From Rhodospirillales bacterium (GTDB taxonomy: Bacteria > Pseudomonadota > Alphaproteobacteria > Micavibrionales > Micavibrionaceae), in the NCBI GenBank assembly GCA_020638295.1, contig JACKIU010000002.1, positions 620,001 through 684,000 on the forward strand: a stretch of 64,000 bases of DNA, given 5' to 3'. The notes beneath the pieces were generated by a model. It was not told where the DNA came from and searched no databases. It worked only from the letters and a program-made list of their open reading frames with translations. Numbering within the stretch: position 1 is the first letter of the stretch; the number at the start of each line of letters is the position of its first letter. The position numbers were made by a program, and so were the translations under genes. Positions 1 through 8,532 of the stretch are shown in pieces.

Positions 1-228
1 GAGGTTGAGGTTGAATCTACCGAGCAGGAAGAAATCGCTGTTGTTGATCCTCTCGATTCGATTAGACCGATTGATATGGTGAACCCGGCACCTCCCCCCC
101 CTCAAGATACGGCTTCGCCGCCAGCGCCTCAGACACAAAAAGCTGTATCGATGAAATTTGTGTCATTTAAGAATAAGAAAGGCGAGGATGGATCTTCGGG
201 CTCCGCGCCGCCGGAAGGTCAGGCCTGA
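1..228 (+). CDS. C-terminal end of an unidentified protein (partial)
   Basis: This is the 3' end of a gene entering from the left edge. Frame 1 is open from base 1 to a TGA at 226-228 and gives 75 residues. The piece is acidic first, then has a proline-rich stretch with four prolines in a row, and ends in a basic then Gly/Ser/Pro tail. No domain is recognisable, so no function is given. Its last 10 bases overlap the end of the convergent ctaA gene, a tight packing that supports it being a real coding end. Confidence 0.55.
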   Translation, partial: EVEVESTEQEEIAVVDPLDSIRPIDMVNPAPPPPQDTASPPAPQTQKAVSMKFVSFKNKKGEDGSSGSAPPEGQA

Positions 229-1259
229 ACGCTCTGTTTAACCGGGCGGGTCTGGTACAGACAAATAATCATCAATCCCCAGAGTATGATTGCGCCGGCC
301 TGATGGGCTACGGCGATATGCAGATGTACGCCGGAAAGCAAGGTCGCTATGCCCAGAGCCAACTGAATGAGCGCTACGAGCATGGCGGCGTGGAGTGCGC
401 GAAATCGCAGTCCCCTCATCATGCCGTGAAGCCAGAAGCCTGAGACCATGATGAGCGTTCCGATCGCCAGCCAGCGATGGGTGAACTGGATGACGCTGTG
501 GTTTTCGACAATATTGGCCCAGAGCGTTTCATGCTGCCAGAAATCCGGCGGAACCCATGCGCCGCCCATTTTGGGAAAGGTTTCATTATAGACCAGCCCG
601 GCATCCAGCCCGGCGGTGAATGCGCCCCAGCAAATTGTGATGGCGATAAAAGCGAGTGTGATCCAGCCATGAACGTGCAGGGCGGCGCTTGCCACGCGGC
701 GGGTTTTGAGGGTCAGGGACAGGCCCGACCAGAGCAAGGCGGTGATGATAATAAATGCCAGGCCAAGGTGTGCAGCAAGGCGATAGTGACTGACCGCCGG
801 AACATCGACCAGTCCGCTTTTGACCATGTACCAGCCCATGAACCCTTGCGCGCCGCCCAGAGCGAGCAGACCAAGAAATTTGAGGTGATACCCCGGCGGA
901 ATTATTTTACGGACCCAGAAGAATATCAAAGGCAAAGCAAAGACTATGCCGATCAGCCGTCCCCAGAGGCGGTGAAACCATTCCCAAAAGAAAATGCTTT
1001 TGAAATCATCGAGGTTCATCCATGAATTTTTTTTCAGATATTCCGGGCTTTGTTGGTAGAGATCGAAAACGCGTTGCCATTCTTCCTCGTTCAGTGGCGG
1101 CAGGGCGCCGATGAGAGGTCGCCATTCGACCATGGATAGCCCGGCTTCGCTCAGGCGGGTGATCGCGCCGATAATCATCATGGCAAAAACCGTGAATGCG
1201 CAGGTGAACAGCCAGAGGACAATTGGTTTGTTGTTTTCCGAGTGTAGCGAATTTGCCAT
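219..1259 (-). CDS. ctaA: Heme A synthase, COX15/CtaA type
   Basis: Membrane enzyme that oxidises the C8 methyl of heme O to the formyl group of heme A, the cofactor of aa3-type cytochrome oxidases. The 346 residues match the usual length of the proteobacterial COX15 type. About eight hydrophobic segments are visible. Family features include the N-terminal GAITRLSEAGLSMVEW stretch, FFWEWFHRLWGR (His in the first half), HYRLAAHLGLAF, and FTHRWLA plus VAHQAGA in the second half, which supply the conserved heme-ligand histidines. It is convergent with the partial gene at the left edge and divergent from the membrane protein at 1340. Its presence implies an aerobic heme-copper oxidase in this organism. 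Confidence 0.95.
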   Translation of the reverse strand: MANSLHSENNKPIVLWLFTCAFTVFAMMIIGAITRLSEAGLSMVEWRPLIGALPPLNEEEWQRVFDLYQQSPEYLKKNSWMNLDDFKSIFFWEWFHRLWGRLIGIVFALPLIFFWVRKIIPPGYHLKFLGLLALGGAQGFMGWYMVKSGLVDVPAVSHYRLAAHLGLAFIIITALLWSGLSLTLKTRRVASAALHVHGWITLAFIAITICWGAFTAGLDAGLVYNETFPKMGGAWVPPDFWQHETLWANIVENHSVIQFTHRWLAIGTLIMVSGFWLHGMMRGLRFRALHAAMLVALIQLALGIATLLSGVHLHIAVAHQAGAIILWGLMIICLYQTRPVKQSVQA

Positions 1260-1339
1260 TGGGGACGTTCTTTCTGCGGACTGGGCGATTGGCGCTTTCG
1301 TAAATGTCTCAATTGTGTATGATTTGAGGGGATAATGTT

Positions 1340-2164
1340 TTGACGATCAAGAGAAAAATCGCCGTGGCCAGTTTTGATTTTGTAGAGAGCGCATCGCATG
1401 CTTACCGATTTTTATGGGTTCAGCGCAGCGCTATTTTGCGTTTTTCGGCCATGGCGCTGGCGATCAAAATACTCAGCCTGATTGCTTTGGTGGTGTTTGG
1501 TTTGCAGGAATTTTCTTTGCGTCAGGGTCTCTATTTATTGCCGAGTTTTTTTATTGAAGGCTGGGCGATTGCGACTTTGGTTATTATGGCGTTGCATGAG
1601 CACGAAGCGCGCAGTGAAACGCGAAAATCAATTCTGGCGCCCGGAAAAGATACCGCGCGCAATATCAAGGCGGCGATGATTGTGTATGTGTTGACAAAGC
1701 TGATGTTATCCTTTGTTGTCGGTTCAGTTTATGGAGACCAGCAGGCGGCGCCAGAGGCCGCAGCATCAGAGCCGAGCATGCAGTCATTTTTTATGGCCCT
1801 TGTGATTATCGCATTCATGATTTGGGCGTTTCGGTTTTTGTGGATCTATATTCCGGTTGTGATGGGGCGGAGCGTGCGCGAATATCTGGCGCGCTTCCGG
1901 GCTTATTCAGACTCGTTTCCGATGCTGGGGGTATGGATTTTGTGTTTTGTTCCGGCGATGATAGCGCTGAAAGTGCTGGCTGAGATGTTCGGCGGGGTTA
2001 TGAACATTCTTGGTTTCGGATCGGAAACGATTGTGTTTGAGAGCGGGCTGGCGATGATTCAGGCGCTGGCCGATTATCTGCTTTCCCTGCTGTCCAGCCT
2101 TGCGGTTGCCTATGGAATGTATTCGGTGTTTAACAATGAAAACAAAAAAACGGAAATCTGGTAA
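1340..2164 (+). CDS. Multi-pass membrane protein of unknown function
   Basis: The protein has 274 residues with about five or six hydrophobic segments (roughly residues 30-55, 63-85, 108-130, 150-175, 195-220 and 245-265) and an Ala/Pro/Glu-rich loop near 135-145. I do not recognise the family. The start is TTG at 1340, preceded 7 bases upstream by a GAGGGGAT ribosome-binding site, which makes this unusual start credible. The gene ends 12 bases before the ferredoxin gene on the same strand, so the two are probably cotranscribed. It is divergent from ctaA with an 80-bp gap. Confidence 0.7.
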   Translation: MTIKRKIAVASFDFVESASHAYRFLWVQRSAILRFSAMALAIKILSLIALVVFGLQEFSLRQGLYLLPSFFIEGWAIATLVIMALHEHEARSETRKSILAPGKDTARNIKAAMIVYVLTKLMLSFVVGSVYGDQQAAPEAAASEPSMQSFFMALVIIAFMIWAFRFLWIYIPVVMGRSVREYLARFRAYSDSFPMLGVWILCFVPAMIALKVLAEMFGGVMNILGFGSETIVFESGLAMIQALADYLLSLLSSLAVAYGMYSVFNNENKKTEIW

Positions 2165-2176
2165 GAGGTTTTTAGG

Positions 2177-2491
2177 ATGAAAATATATGTCACGGATCAG
2201 GACGGCGAGGAGCATGCGCTGGACGCGGTTGAAGGTTGGCGGGTGATGGAAATTATCCGCGAGTACGGCTTGCCGATTAAGGCCGAGTGCGGCGGCGCGT
2301 GTGCATGTGCGACCTGCCATGTGTATGTCGATAAGGCGTGGCTGGATAAGTTGCCGACCATGCGCGATGACGAGGAAGAGATGCTGGATGAGGCCTTTGA
2401 CGTGCAGGATAATTCGCGCCTGTCGTGTCAGCTCATCATGGATGAAAGTCTGGACGGGCTGAAGGTGCGGCTGGCGGTTTATCCCGATTGA
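2177..2491 (+). CDS. fdx: 2Fe-2S ferredoxin, adrenodoxin type
   Basis: Small soluble electron carrier of 104 residues. The cluster ligands are visible as the CGGACACATC motif (residues about 37-46) and the distal LSCQL cysteine near residue 82, the C-x5-C-x2-C...C spacing of ISC-type and adrenodoxin ferredoxins. The C-terminal VRLAVYPD is also typical. Such ferredoxins supply electrons for Fe-S cluster assembly, and mitochondrial relatives also serve heme A synthesis, so the position near ctaA may be functional rather than accidental. That link is an inference. A ribosome-binding site (AGAGG) precedes the ATG. Confidence 0.92.
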   Translation: MKIYVTDQDGEEHALDAVEGWRVMEIIREYGLPIKAECGGACACATCHVYVDKAWLDKLPTMRDDEEEMLDEAFDVQDNSRLSCQLIMDESLDGLKVRLAVYPD

Positions 2492-2755
2492 TTATTGCAC
2501 TGTGCCGAGCCAGTCGGCGTTGCGGTAGTCTGAAGCGGTGATGATTTCGCGCTTGGCGACATAGACTGAGTGCAGCCGCCCTTCGATCTTTTTTTCCCAG
2601 AAGTCGAGGAATTTAAACAGCTCGGGGAATTTGGGGGCGAGGTCGTAATCCTGCCAGATAAATTCCTGCAGAATTTGCTCGTAATCCGGCAGGTGATAGA
2701 AAATCTGCGCTGTGGTCAGGCGGTAATTGTCTAATTGTTTTTTAAAGTCAGCCAT
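2492..2755 (-). CDS. usg: Usg-family protein
   Basis: The protein has 87 residues and the family pattern LTTAQIFYHLPDY...EFIWQDYDLAPKFPEL...FLDFWEKKIEGRLHSV...AKRE. This is the small Usg family that occurs almost only in alphaproteobacteria and has no established biochemical function. It ends immediately next to the convergent ferredoxin stop codon (2491/2492). An AGGAGG ribosome-binding site just upstream supports the ATG at 2755. It is useful mainly as a lineage marker. Confidence 0.85.
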   Translation of the reverse strand: MADFKKQLDNYRLTTAQIFYHLPDYEQILQEFIWQDYDLAPKFPELFKFLDFWEKKIEGRLHSVYVAKREIITASDYRNADWLGTVQ

Positions 2756-2885
2756 TTAACCTCCTTGCTCGTTCTTGCATATTTTGAAACGCTCTGTTTC
2801 TATAATACTTTATTTTAAGTAAAAAATCTTGCGAAAGCCTTAATTATCAACAGTTTCAATCATATGAGTATTTTGCTTAAAAAAA

Positions 2886-2917
2886 CTTGAAATTTTTCGG
2901 GCGGCGTCCTATATGTG
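2886..2917 (+). promoter_or_regulatory. Heat-shock (RpoH) promoter of groESL
   Basis: CTTG (2886-2889), an 18-base spacer, then CCTATATGTG (2908-2917). This agrees at every fixed position with the alphaproteobacterial sigma-32 consensus CTTG-N17/18-CYTATnTnnG. It lies about 125 bases before groES. No CIRCE element (TTAGCACTC-N9-GAGTGCTAA) was seen, so control appears to be through RpoH alone. Confidence 0.75.
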
Positions 2918-3042
2918 TCTGGCCCTTGCGAATGAGAGTCTGGATAAGACTTTGCGGGGCGTTGGAGGGGTTTTGAAGTCCGCCAACAATGGGGCTTTAA
3001 AAACCTGCTTGTAAACAACACACAAAAAAGGAGAAAAGCGAA

Positions 3043-3336
3043 ATGGCTAAGTTTCGTCCTCTACATGATCGCGTTCTTGTCCGCCGCGTTGAAGCGGACA
3101 CCAAGACATCCGGTGGGATCATTATTCCTGATACGGCCAAAGATAAACCCATGGAAGGTGAAATTCTTGCGGTCGGTAACGGCCATGTGAATGACAATGG
3201 CGATGTCCGTCCGCTCGATGTGAAAACAGGTGACAAGGTCATCTTTTCCAAATGGGCCGGTACGGAAGTGACCATTGATGGCGAAGAACTGATGGTGATG
3301 AAAGAATCAGACATCATCGGCATTATTGCGGCTTAA
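3043..3336 (+). CDS. groES: Co-chaperonin GroES
   Basis: The 97-residue GroES subunit. Seven copies cap the GroEL ring and close the folding chamber. Family motifs are FRPLHDRVLVRRVE at the start, the mobile loop with TSGGIIIPD (residues 22-30), GEILAVGNG and the C-terminal ESDIIGII. Length is normal. The ribosome-binding site AAAAAAGGAG precedes the ATG. It is the first gene of the groES-groEL operon, 77 bases ahead of groEL, downstream of an RpoH-type promoter. Confidence 0.98.
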   Translation: MAKFRPLHDRVLVRRVEADTKTSGGIIIPDTAKDKPMEGEILAVGNGHVNDNGDVRPLDVKTGDKVIFSKWAGTEVTIDGEELMVMKESDIIGIIAA

Positions 3337-3346
3337 CCGTTAGGTG

Positions 3347-3370
3347 TCATTCCGGCGAAAGCCGGAATGA
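3347..3370 (+). repeat. Perfect hairpin between groES and groEL
   Basis: TCATTCCGGC, GAAA loop, GCCGGAATGA: a perfect 10-bp stem with a stable tetraloop in the transcribed spacer. The same kind of short palindrome is dispersed in many alphaproteobacterial genomes. It has no T-run, so it is not a terminator. It could set the groES:groEL ratio by protecting or processing the mRNA, but that is inference. Confidence 0.8.
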
Positions 3371-3413
3371 TGACAAAGAAAAAGAACGTAGATAAATCTA
3401 AGGAGTTTAAAAT

Positions 3414-5060
3414 ATGTCTGCAAAAGATGTGAAACTGGGCGCGGAAGCCCGTGAAGATATGCTGGCCGGGATTAACATCCTTGCGAATGCTGTGAAAGTA
3501 ACGTTGGGCCCTAAAGGGCGTAATGTCGTGATTGAGAAATCATTCGGCGCACCGCGTACAACCAAAGACGGCGTATCGGTTGCCAAGGAAATCGAACTGG
3601 CGAACAAGCGTCAGAACACCGGTGCGCAGTTGATCAAAGAAGTGGCTTCAAAGACCAACGATCACGCTGGTGACGGGACGACAACCGCGACGGTTCTGGC
3701 GCAATCCATCGCCAATGAAGGTGCGAAGGCGGTATCCGCAGGACGTAACCCGATGGACCTGAAGCGCGGGATTGATCTGGCCGTGACCAAGGTTGTTGAA
3801 GACCTTAAAAAACGCGCCAAAAACGTCAAGGGCAATGAGGAGATCAAGCAGGTCGGGACGATTTCCGCCAACGGCGAGACCGAGATCGGCGAACTCTTGG
3901 CCGAAGCGATGGACAAGGTCGGCAACGAAGGCGTGATTACCGTTGAAGAAGCCAAATCTTTGGATAACGAACTGGAAGTTGTTGAAGGCATGCAATTCGA
4001 CCGAGGTTATCTGTCACCCTACTTCATCACCGATGCTGACAAGATGCAGGCTGTTTTGGACAATCCGTATATCCTGTTGAATGAAGGCAAGCTGTCGAAT
4101 TTGCAGGCTTTGGTGCCGATTTTGGAAGCGGTTGTTCAGTCCGGCCGTCCTTTGCTGATCGTGGCTGAAGATGTTGAAGGCGAGGCGCTGGCGACTCTGG
4201 TTGTCAACAAGCTGCGCGGCGGTTTGAAGATTGCCGCTGTGAAAGCGCCGGGCTTTGGCGATCGTCGTAAGGCGATGCTCGAGGACATGGCGATCCTGAC
4301 CAACGGTCAGGTGATTTCCGAAGATCTGGGCATCAAGCTGGAGAATGTGACGCTGGATATGCTCGGCAGCGCCAAGAAAGTGACCATTACCAAAGACGAT
4401 ACGACAGTCGTTGACGGTGCGGGTGACAAAGCCGATATCGAAGCGCGTTGTTCACAAATCCGCAAGCAGGTCGAAGACACCTCTTCTGACTATGACAAGG
4501 AAAAGCTGCAGGAGCGTCTGGCGAAATTGTCCGGCGGTGTGGCCGTTCTGCGCGTTGGCGGAGCGACCGAAGTCGAAGTGAAAGAGCGCAAAGACCGCGT
4601 TGACGATGCTCTGCATGCTACACGCGCTGCCGTGGAAGAAGGCATTATCGCCGGTGGCGGGACTGCGCTTCTTTATGCGACAAAAGCGCTGGAAGGCGTC
4701 AGCGGAGATAACGATGACCAGAATGTCGGCATCGAGATCGTACGCCGCGCTTTGCAGGCTCCGATCCGTCAGATTGCGCAGAATGCCGGGGCGGAAGGCT
4801 CTGTCATTGTCGGCAAGCTGCTTGAGCAAAAAGACAGCAATTACGGTTATGATGCGCAGGCCGGCGAGTTCTGCGATCTGGTCAAAGCCGGGATCATCGA
4901 TCCTGTGAAGGTTGTTCGCACAGCTCTGCAGGATGCTGCGTCTGTTTCCAGCCTGCTGATCACCACCGAAGCGATCATCACCGAAGCCCCGCAAGAGGAC
5001 AAAGGCGGCGATGCGATGGGTGGCATGGGCGGTATGGGCGGCATGCCCGGCATGATGTAG
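3414..5060 (+). CDS. groEL: Chaperonin GroEL
   Basis: The 548-residue Hsp60 chaperonin. Fourteen subunits form the double ring that encloses and folds non-native proteins with ATP. Conserved landmarks include the N-terminal AAKDVKFG-like segment (SAKDVKLGAEARE), GPKGRNVV, the DGTTTATVLAQ nucleotide loop near residue 87, VEEGIIAGGGTALL near 405, and a Gly/Met-rich tail ending GGMPGMM. The second residue is Ser and the order KLG replaces KFG, which are minor variations. A ribosome-binding site (AAGGAG) lies before the ATG. It is cotranscribed with groES. Confidence 0.98.
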   Translation: MSAKDVKLGAEAREDMLAGINILANAVKVTLGPKGRNVVIEKSFGAPRTTKDGVSVAKEIELANKRQNTGAQLIKEVASKTNDHAGDGTTTATVLAQSIANEGAKAVSAGRNPMDLKRGIDLAVTKVVEDLKKRAKNVKGNEEIKQVGTISANGETEIGELLAEAMDKVGNEGVITVEEAKSLDNELEVVEGMQFDRGYLSPYFITDADKMQAVLDNPYILLNEGKLSNLQALVPILEAVVQSGRPLLIVAEDVEGEALATLVVNKLRGGLKIAAVKAPGFGDRRKAMLEDMAILTNGQVISEDLGIKLENVTLDMLGSAKKVTITKDDTTVVDGAGDKADIEARCSQIRKQVEDTSSDYDKEKLQERLAKLSGGVAVLRVGGATEVEVKERKDRVDDALHATRAAVEEGIIAGGGTALLYATKALEGVSGDNDDQNVGIEIVRRALQAPIRQIAQNAGAEGSVIVGKLLEQKDSNYGYDAQAGEFCDLVKAGIIDPVKVVRTALQDAASVSSLLITTEAIITEAPQEDKGGDAMGGMGGMGGMPGMM

Positions 5061-5078
5061 GCCGCTTGTAGTTTTCAC

Positions 5079-5162
5079 GGCTGAGTGCGTTAAAGAAATT
5101 TCTGCGGTGCTCAAGTACGTTTTGTACGTTCCGCTCCTCGAAATTTCTTTGCCTGCTCAGCC
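5079..5162 (+). repeat. Long imperfect inverted repeat after groEL
   Basis: GGCTGAG at 5079 pairs with CTCAGCC ending at 5162. Inside are AAAGAAATTTC against GAAATTTCTTT and an AGTACGTTTTGTACGTT core. The whole is an 84-bp cruciform-like palindrome. It resembles dispersed alphaproteobacterial palindromic repeats and may stabilise the groESL 3' end. Confidence 0.7.
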
Positions 5163-5212
5163 AAGAAAATTACTGCACGGAAAGGCTCTGCCCTTTTACC
5201 CCGATGAATTTT

Positions 5213-5248
5213 AAAAAGGCCTTCGTGGATGATGCGGAGGTCTTTTTT
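5213..5248 (+). terminator. Likely rho-independent terminator of groESL
   Basis: AAGGCCTTCG (from about 5216) pairs, with one G-T pair, with CGGAGGTCTT, followed by a run of T to 5248. It lies 150 bases beyond groEL on the same strand. Confidence 0.6.
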
Positions 5249-5278
5249 GTGCTTTGTTTATTATGGTTTAAAAGAGCT

Positions 5279-7427
5279 TTAGAAGCATCCTGGGCCATCG
5301 AAAGTAGAATATTGGGACAGGATTTTTCTGACCCCTCTTTTTTTATTAGGCCATGGGTTGTCGTCGTCGTTTGCGTGCGTAAAGCCTGCGGTAATCGTTG
5401 TTACTCCGCCGGTTCCAGCGCCACCTCTGTTGTTTGTAAGCGTTCTGCCGTTTCTGTACCGTTGTTCCAGTTCGTTTTTTGCATCATTAACCGCTTGCCA
5501 CGCCAGTTCAACGCGTTTGCGTTTTGCTTCGGGTTTTTCTTCGGGTTTTTCGTCATTCTTTTTTGCCGCAGTGTAGGCATCCCACTGCTCTTTGTAGGTT
5601 TTAATTGTTTCCCAGAAAACGTTGAATGCCGAACTTTCGAGGTTGATTTCTCCTGTCTCGGGATTAACGTCTTTGCTATCCACGAAGGCTTGCATCAGCT
5701 CTACACATCTTCCGTTTTTAAAGACGGTGTGATTGGAATCTACAGCGTGCAAAAGTTGCGGCATAATATTTCTAAAATAGTCGGGGCGATTATTGTGAAG
5801 CCGTCTCCATTCAACAAAGGGCATTTTGTGGGAGGTGACCACAGTCCCCTCATTTGGAAGATCAACGTCTTTATTGGTTCTTGGCGGGTGTACGCGCGTT
5901 ACTGTTCCATCAAGCATTTGGTGAGTATTTTCGTAGAAAATGTAGTGTTGTTTGCACAATTCTTCTAAATTGTTTTCTTTGATTAATTCCTCAATTGTGT
6001 CCATAAAAGATGAGAGAATGCGAAGATGAGGCACAGCGATTTTCTGCTTTTCGGAAAGTTCAATGATGGCATTGAGTAAAAACTCTCTTTCTGTTTTTGC
6101 TTTTCCTTCTGCAATGTCTTTATGTGTTGAGGAGCGGTGTATATCTCCCGCGTGTGAAGCGGCGAGAACTGCTCTTCTGTGGTATCTTTGGCAGTGTTCG
6201 ACATAGGCTTCGGGGCCGCCTCTGTGGAGTGTGACCCCATATCCTGTTTCCGCCACCCGGTATAGTTCTCTTAACGCGTTGTTATAAAGGTTTAGTAAGG
6301 TCTGGTTGCTGAAAACTTCTGCCTTTGATTTGTCGTAGACAGCGCTCATGATATTCATTATGTTGATGCCGAGTTTATCCAGACTTTGGGCCAGAGGGTC
6401 GTGCGGTGTGGACGGTCTGATGTCACTGCCTTCAAAAATCCGTTCGACGTAAGGATTGGTGTTTGCTGTATATATAGCAGCGGTGTGTAGCAGAGATCTG
6501 ACGTGCACCCTGTGAGGGTTGTCTTTTTCTGCCTCGACTGCGAATAAGGCGTTGGCGCCGATGATCCTTTCTGGACCAATCTCGTCTTCAAAAGCATTTA
6601 GGTCGGCGAGGACGTCGCTTTCCGTCAAAGCCTCATACAGGGTTTGTCTCAGGTTTGTTCGTTCCTGCTTTGGAATGGAAGAGCGCTTGAATCCGTTGGA
6701 GATGTCAACAACCACGCCATTCTCAGCTAAAAATGGAAGTACGTATTTTCTTGCAAACTCTGCGTTTTTACTGAAGCTTTTGGTTGCCACAATCACGACC
6801 TGATTTTCAGGTTCGGCTTCTTTCATATCATCAAAAAATCTTTACGTAGCGGGTGTTTCTGAGGTTTTTCTATATGCTTCTTCGTCTCCGTTTCTTTCCT
6901 GCACGTAAAGCGGTATGCGCAGGTGGTTGGTTAGAAGCGTGTGGATTTCATCTTGCGTGAAATATTCTTTTGAATTTGAGCATTTACGGCGCTAAAAAGT
7001 TCGTTGCCGACGGCATTACCCATTTTCTTTAATTTATCAGCTAATTTTCCGCGAGAAATAACGCGCTTCACCGTCTATAACTTCTGTTAAGTCTTCATCT
7101 TGCGCGATATCGGAAATTTCAGCAGGTGGGGGGACGTAATTGCCATTGGCTTCAAACATGGCATCGGTTTCGCGTGTTGTTTTTGTAGAGGCCAGTTCAA
7201 TATATTTCTGTTGTTTCAGGGCTTGTAGTGTTTTCAGAATCAGGACGCGGGACGAGAGACACGCGCGCGCCGTTTTTCGCCACTTCAATAGCCGTGAAGA
7301 CACCAACAGAGCCAGCGCCGATGATGGCAACGTTCACTTGTTGTCCGTTTGTGCCATTTGCTGCGGCAAAAGCGCTCTTCGCGTCTTCTGGCACTGGAGA
7401 TGTTTCTGTGTTGTCGCTTTCGCTCAT
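5279..7427 (-). pseudogene. Decayed NAD-binding dehydrogenase-like gene, about 716 codons
   Basis: Five consecutive pieces on the minus strand join into one protein. The first (7427 down to about 7240) starts MSESDNTETS and holds a Rossmann loop, VAIIGAGSVGVFTAIEVAKN. The frame then shifts to a piece ending near 7040, again to a piece ending at 6931, and again near 6965. A TAA at 6842-6844 then interrupts an otherwise continuous frame with the last long piece (to 5279), which begins RFFDDMKEAEPENQVVIVAT. The order Rossmann GxGxxG, then VVIVATKSF and VVVDISNG, recalls ketopantoate-reductase or opine-dehydrogenase-like folds. The remainder, with a basic Lys/Glu-rich tail, is unrecognised. The 515-codon remnant from 6826 could still be translated. 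Several independent lesions in one gene argue for decay, but clustered assembly errors cannot be excluded. Confidence 0.7.
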
Positions 7428-7515
7428 AATAAATTACTCAGACAATATAATATGCGACATTGAATAAAAACGTGAATTCTTCTCTGCCGCCATCGATGTT
7501 TATTTTTTGTGCGCA

Positions 7516-8166
7516 TTACTCTTCGAGGGGAGTCGCAACTTTCTCCCACGCAATGTTAAACAAAATTCGAAAACTTTCTGCGCTGGGGCCATGCTTGACC
7601 TCGACGATCTCGACGGTTTCGTTGGCAAAATTCATAAAGCTCACAAAATCACCATAGACGTAGATTTTTTGGTCCGGCAGCAGATTTTTTGGAAAGAATT
7701 TGTATTCTCCAAAGCCCTTTGCGAGTAGGTCTTTCGTTCCTTCTTCAACGATCAGGCGCATGGTGAAGTTGTCTCGAATGGCTTGCATACGTTCAGCGTG
7801 TTGTTCATACCATTCTGAGCCAAGCATTGTTTTAAAGTATGGTGTTGCGGCGTTAAAAGTACAGAGTTCACCGCCAACATCACGCGCAGTGTGATAGACA
7901 TTATCCAAAAATTCTTTAAAGCCTTCAATGCCACGGTATGTTTGTGAATGAATACTGCGTTTTCTCAGCCCCGTGTCGCCGATAAATTCGATATCGGCGT
8001 GGTCGAAGGCGTTGCCGATTTTTTCCAGCGTTTTCGAGTTCGGCTGGTTTGTTCCGTTTTCAATGCGGGCGATGCCGGTTTGCGACAGGCCGGCCTTGTC
8101 GGCCAGGTCGTGCTGGTTCCATCCTAAAAGGGCTCGGGCGGCTCTGATTTGTTCAATCGTCGGCAT
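7516..8166 (-). CDS. XRE-family transcriptional regulator with C-terminal sensor-like domain
   Basis: The N-terminal helix-turn-helix (about residues 1-60) reads IRAARALLGWNQHDLADKAGLSQTGIARIENGTNQP, a classic XRE/Cro fold. The C-terminal 140 residues (FNAATPYFKTML...MRLIVEEGTKDLL...KNLLPDQKIYVYGDFVSFMNF) resemble the effector part of TrmB-like regulators, but this is a weak impression. The ATG at 8166 is preferred over an upstream GTG at 8199 because AAGGATAGGA lies 6 bases before it. It sits next to the decayed dehydrogenase gene on the same strand and may once have controlled it. The gene is about 217 residues long and appears intact. Confidence 0.85.
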   Translation of the reverse strand: MPTIEQIRAARALLGWNQHDLADKAGLSQTGIARIENGTNQPNSKTLEKIGNAFDHADIEFIGDTGLRKRSIHSQTYRGIEGFKEFLDNVYHTARDVGGELCTFNAATPYFKTMLGSEWYEQHAERMQAIRDNFTMRLIVEEGTKDLLAKGFGEYKFFPKNLLPDQKIYVYGDFVSFMNFANETVEIVEVKHGPSAESFRILFNIAWEKVATPLEE

Positions 8167-8323
8167 CGTCTTCCTATCCTTAATATGCGGGGTATCCACG
8201 CCTAATCTATAATGATGCTTTGTCTATAGTCCCCTTTTATGGCTTTGTCCAGCCTTTTTTTCATATGTAAAACGGTTTTTGTTATAAATTTTTCATTTTC
8301 CTGCACTTTCTATAACTTTTTTA

Positions 8324-8350
8324 TTGACAGGCCCTTTTGCATGCTATAAA
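8324..8350 (+). promoter_or_regulatory. Sigma-70 type promoter of candidate small RNA
   Basis: TTGACA at 8324-8329 and TATAAA at 8345-8350, spaced 15 bases (or one to two bases more if the -10 is read as ATAAAT). It faces right, into a stretch with no credible gene that ends in a strong terminator. Confidence 0.6.
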
Positions 8351-8356
8351 TAGGGT

Positions 8357-8488
8357 ACAAAGCTGACATTCTATATATGGATCTTAGGTTTCTCTCCTGA
8401 ATATATGTGGAGGTCACGCTTTTGAATCCCCACACACGTAAACTCTCTCGTCGGTCAGTTTCCCCAAACTGACCGACCTTTTCTTTTT
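8357..8488 (+). ncRNA. Candidate small RNA, about 120-130 nt
   Basis: A promoter (8324-8350) and a perfect terminator (8451-8488) frame about 130 bases with no convincing reading frame. The region holds a TTCTCTCCTGAA stretch complementary to ribosome-binding sites and a GTGGAGG segment near 8408 that could pair with CCCCAC near 8428. Anti-Shine-Dalgarno CUCCU loops are a known feature of trans-acting small RNAs in alphaproteobacteria, but I cannot assign a family. The start is estimated from the promoter. Confidence 0.5.
8451..8488 (+). terminator. Strong rho-independent terminator
   Basis: TCGGTCAGTTT, CCCC loop, AAACTGACCGA: a perfect 11-bp stem, followed by CCTTTTCTTTTT. It ends the candidate small RNA and isolates it from the gene at 8533. 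Confidence 0.85.
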
Positions 8489-8532
8489 GTTTGCGCAGAG
8501 CTATGATCTCCGTGGGACCGAAAGGATTGATG

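Noticed and set aside
477..1025. Plus-strand frame of 182 codons across ctaA
   Set aside because: It is the antisense shadow of ctaA, without a ribosome-binding site or domain.
2756..3042. CIRCE element before groES
   Set aside because: No TTAGCACTC/GAGTGCTAA arms occur here; only the RpoH-type promoter is supported.
4452..5114. Minus-strand frame of 220 codons across groEL
   Set aside because: Antisense shadow of groEL. Its His/Ala-rich composition follows from the groEL codons.
5204..5968. Plus-strand frame of 254 codons opposite the decayed dehydrogenase
   Set aside because: Cys/Phe/Val-rich sequence without domain; antisense to a longer frame that reads as a real protein.
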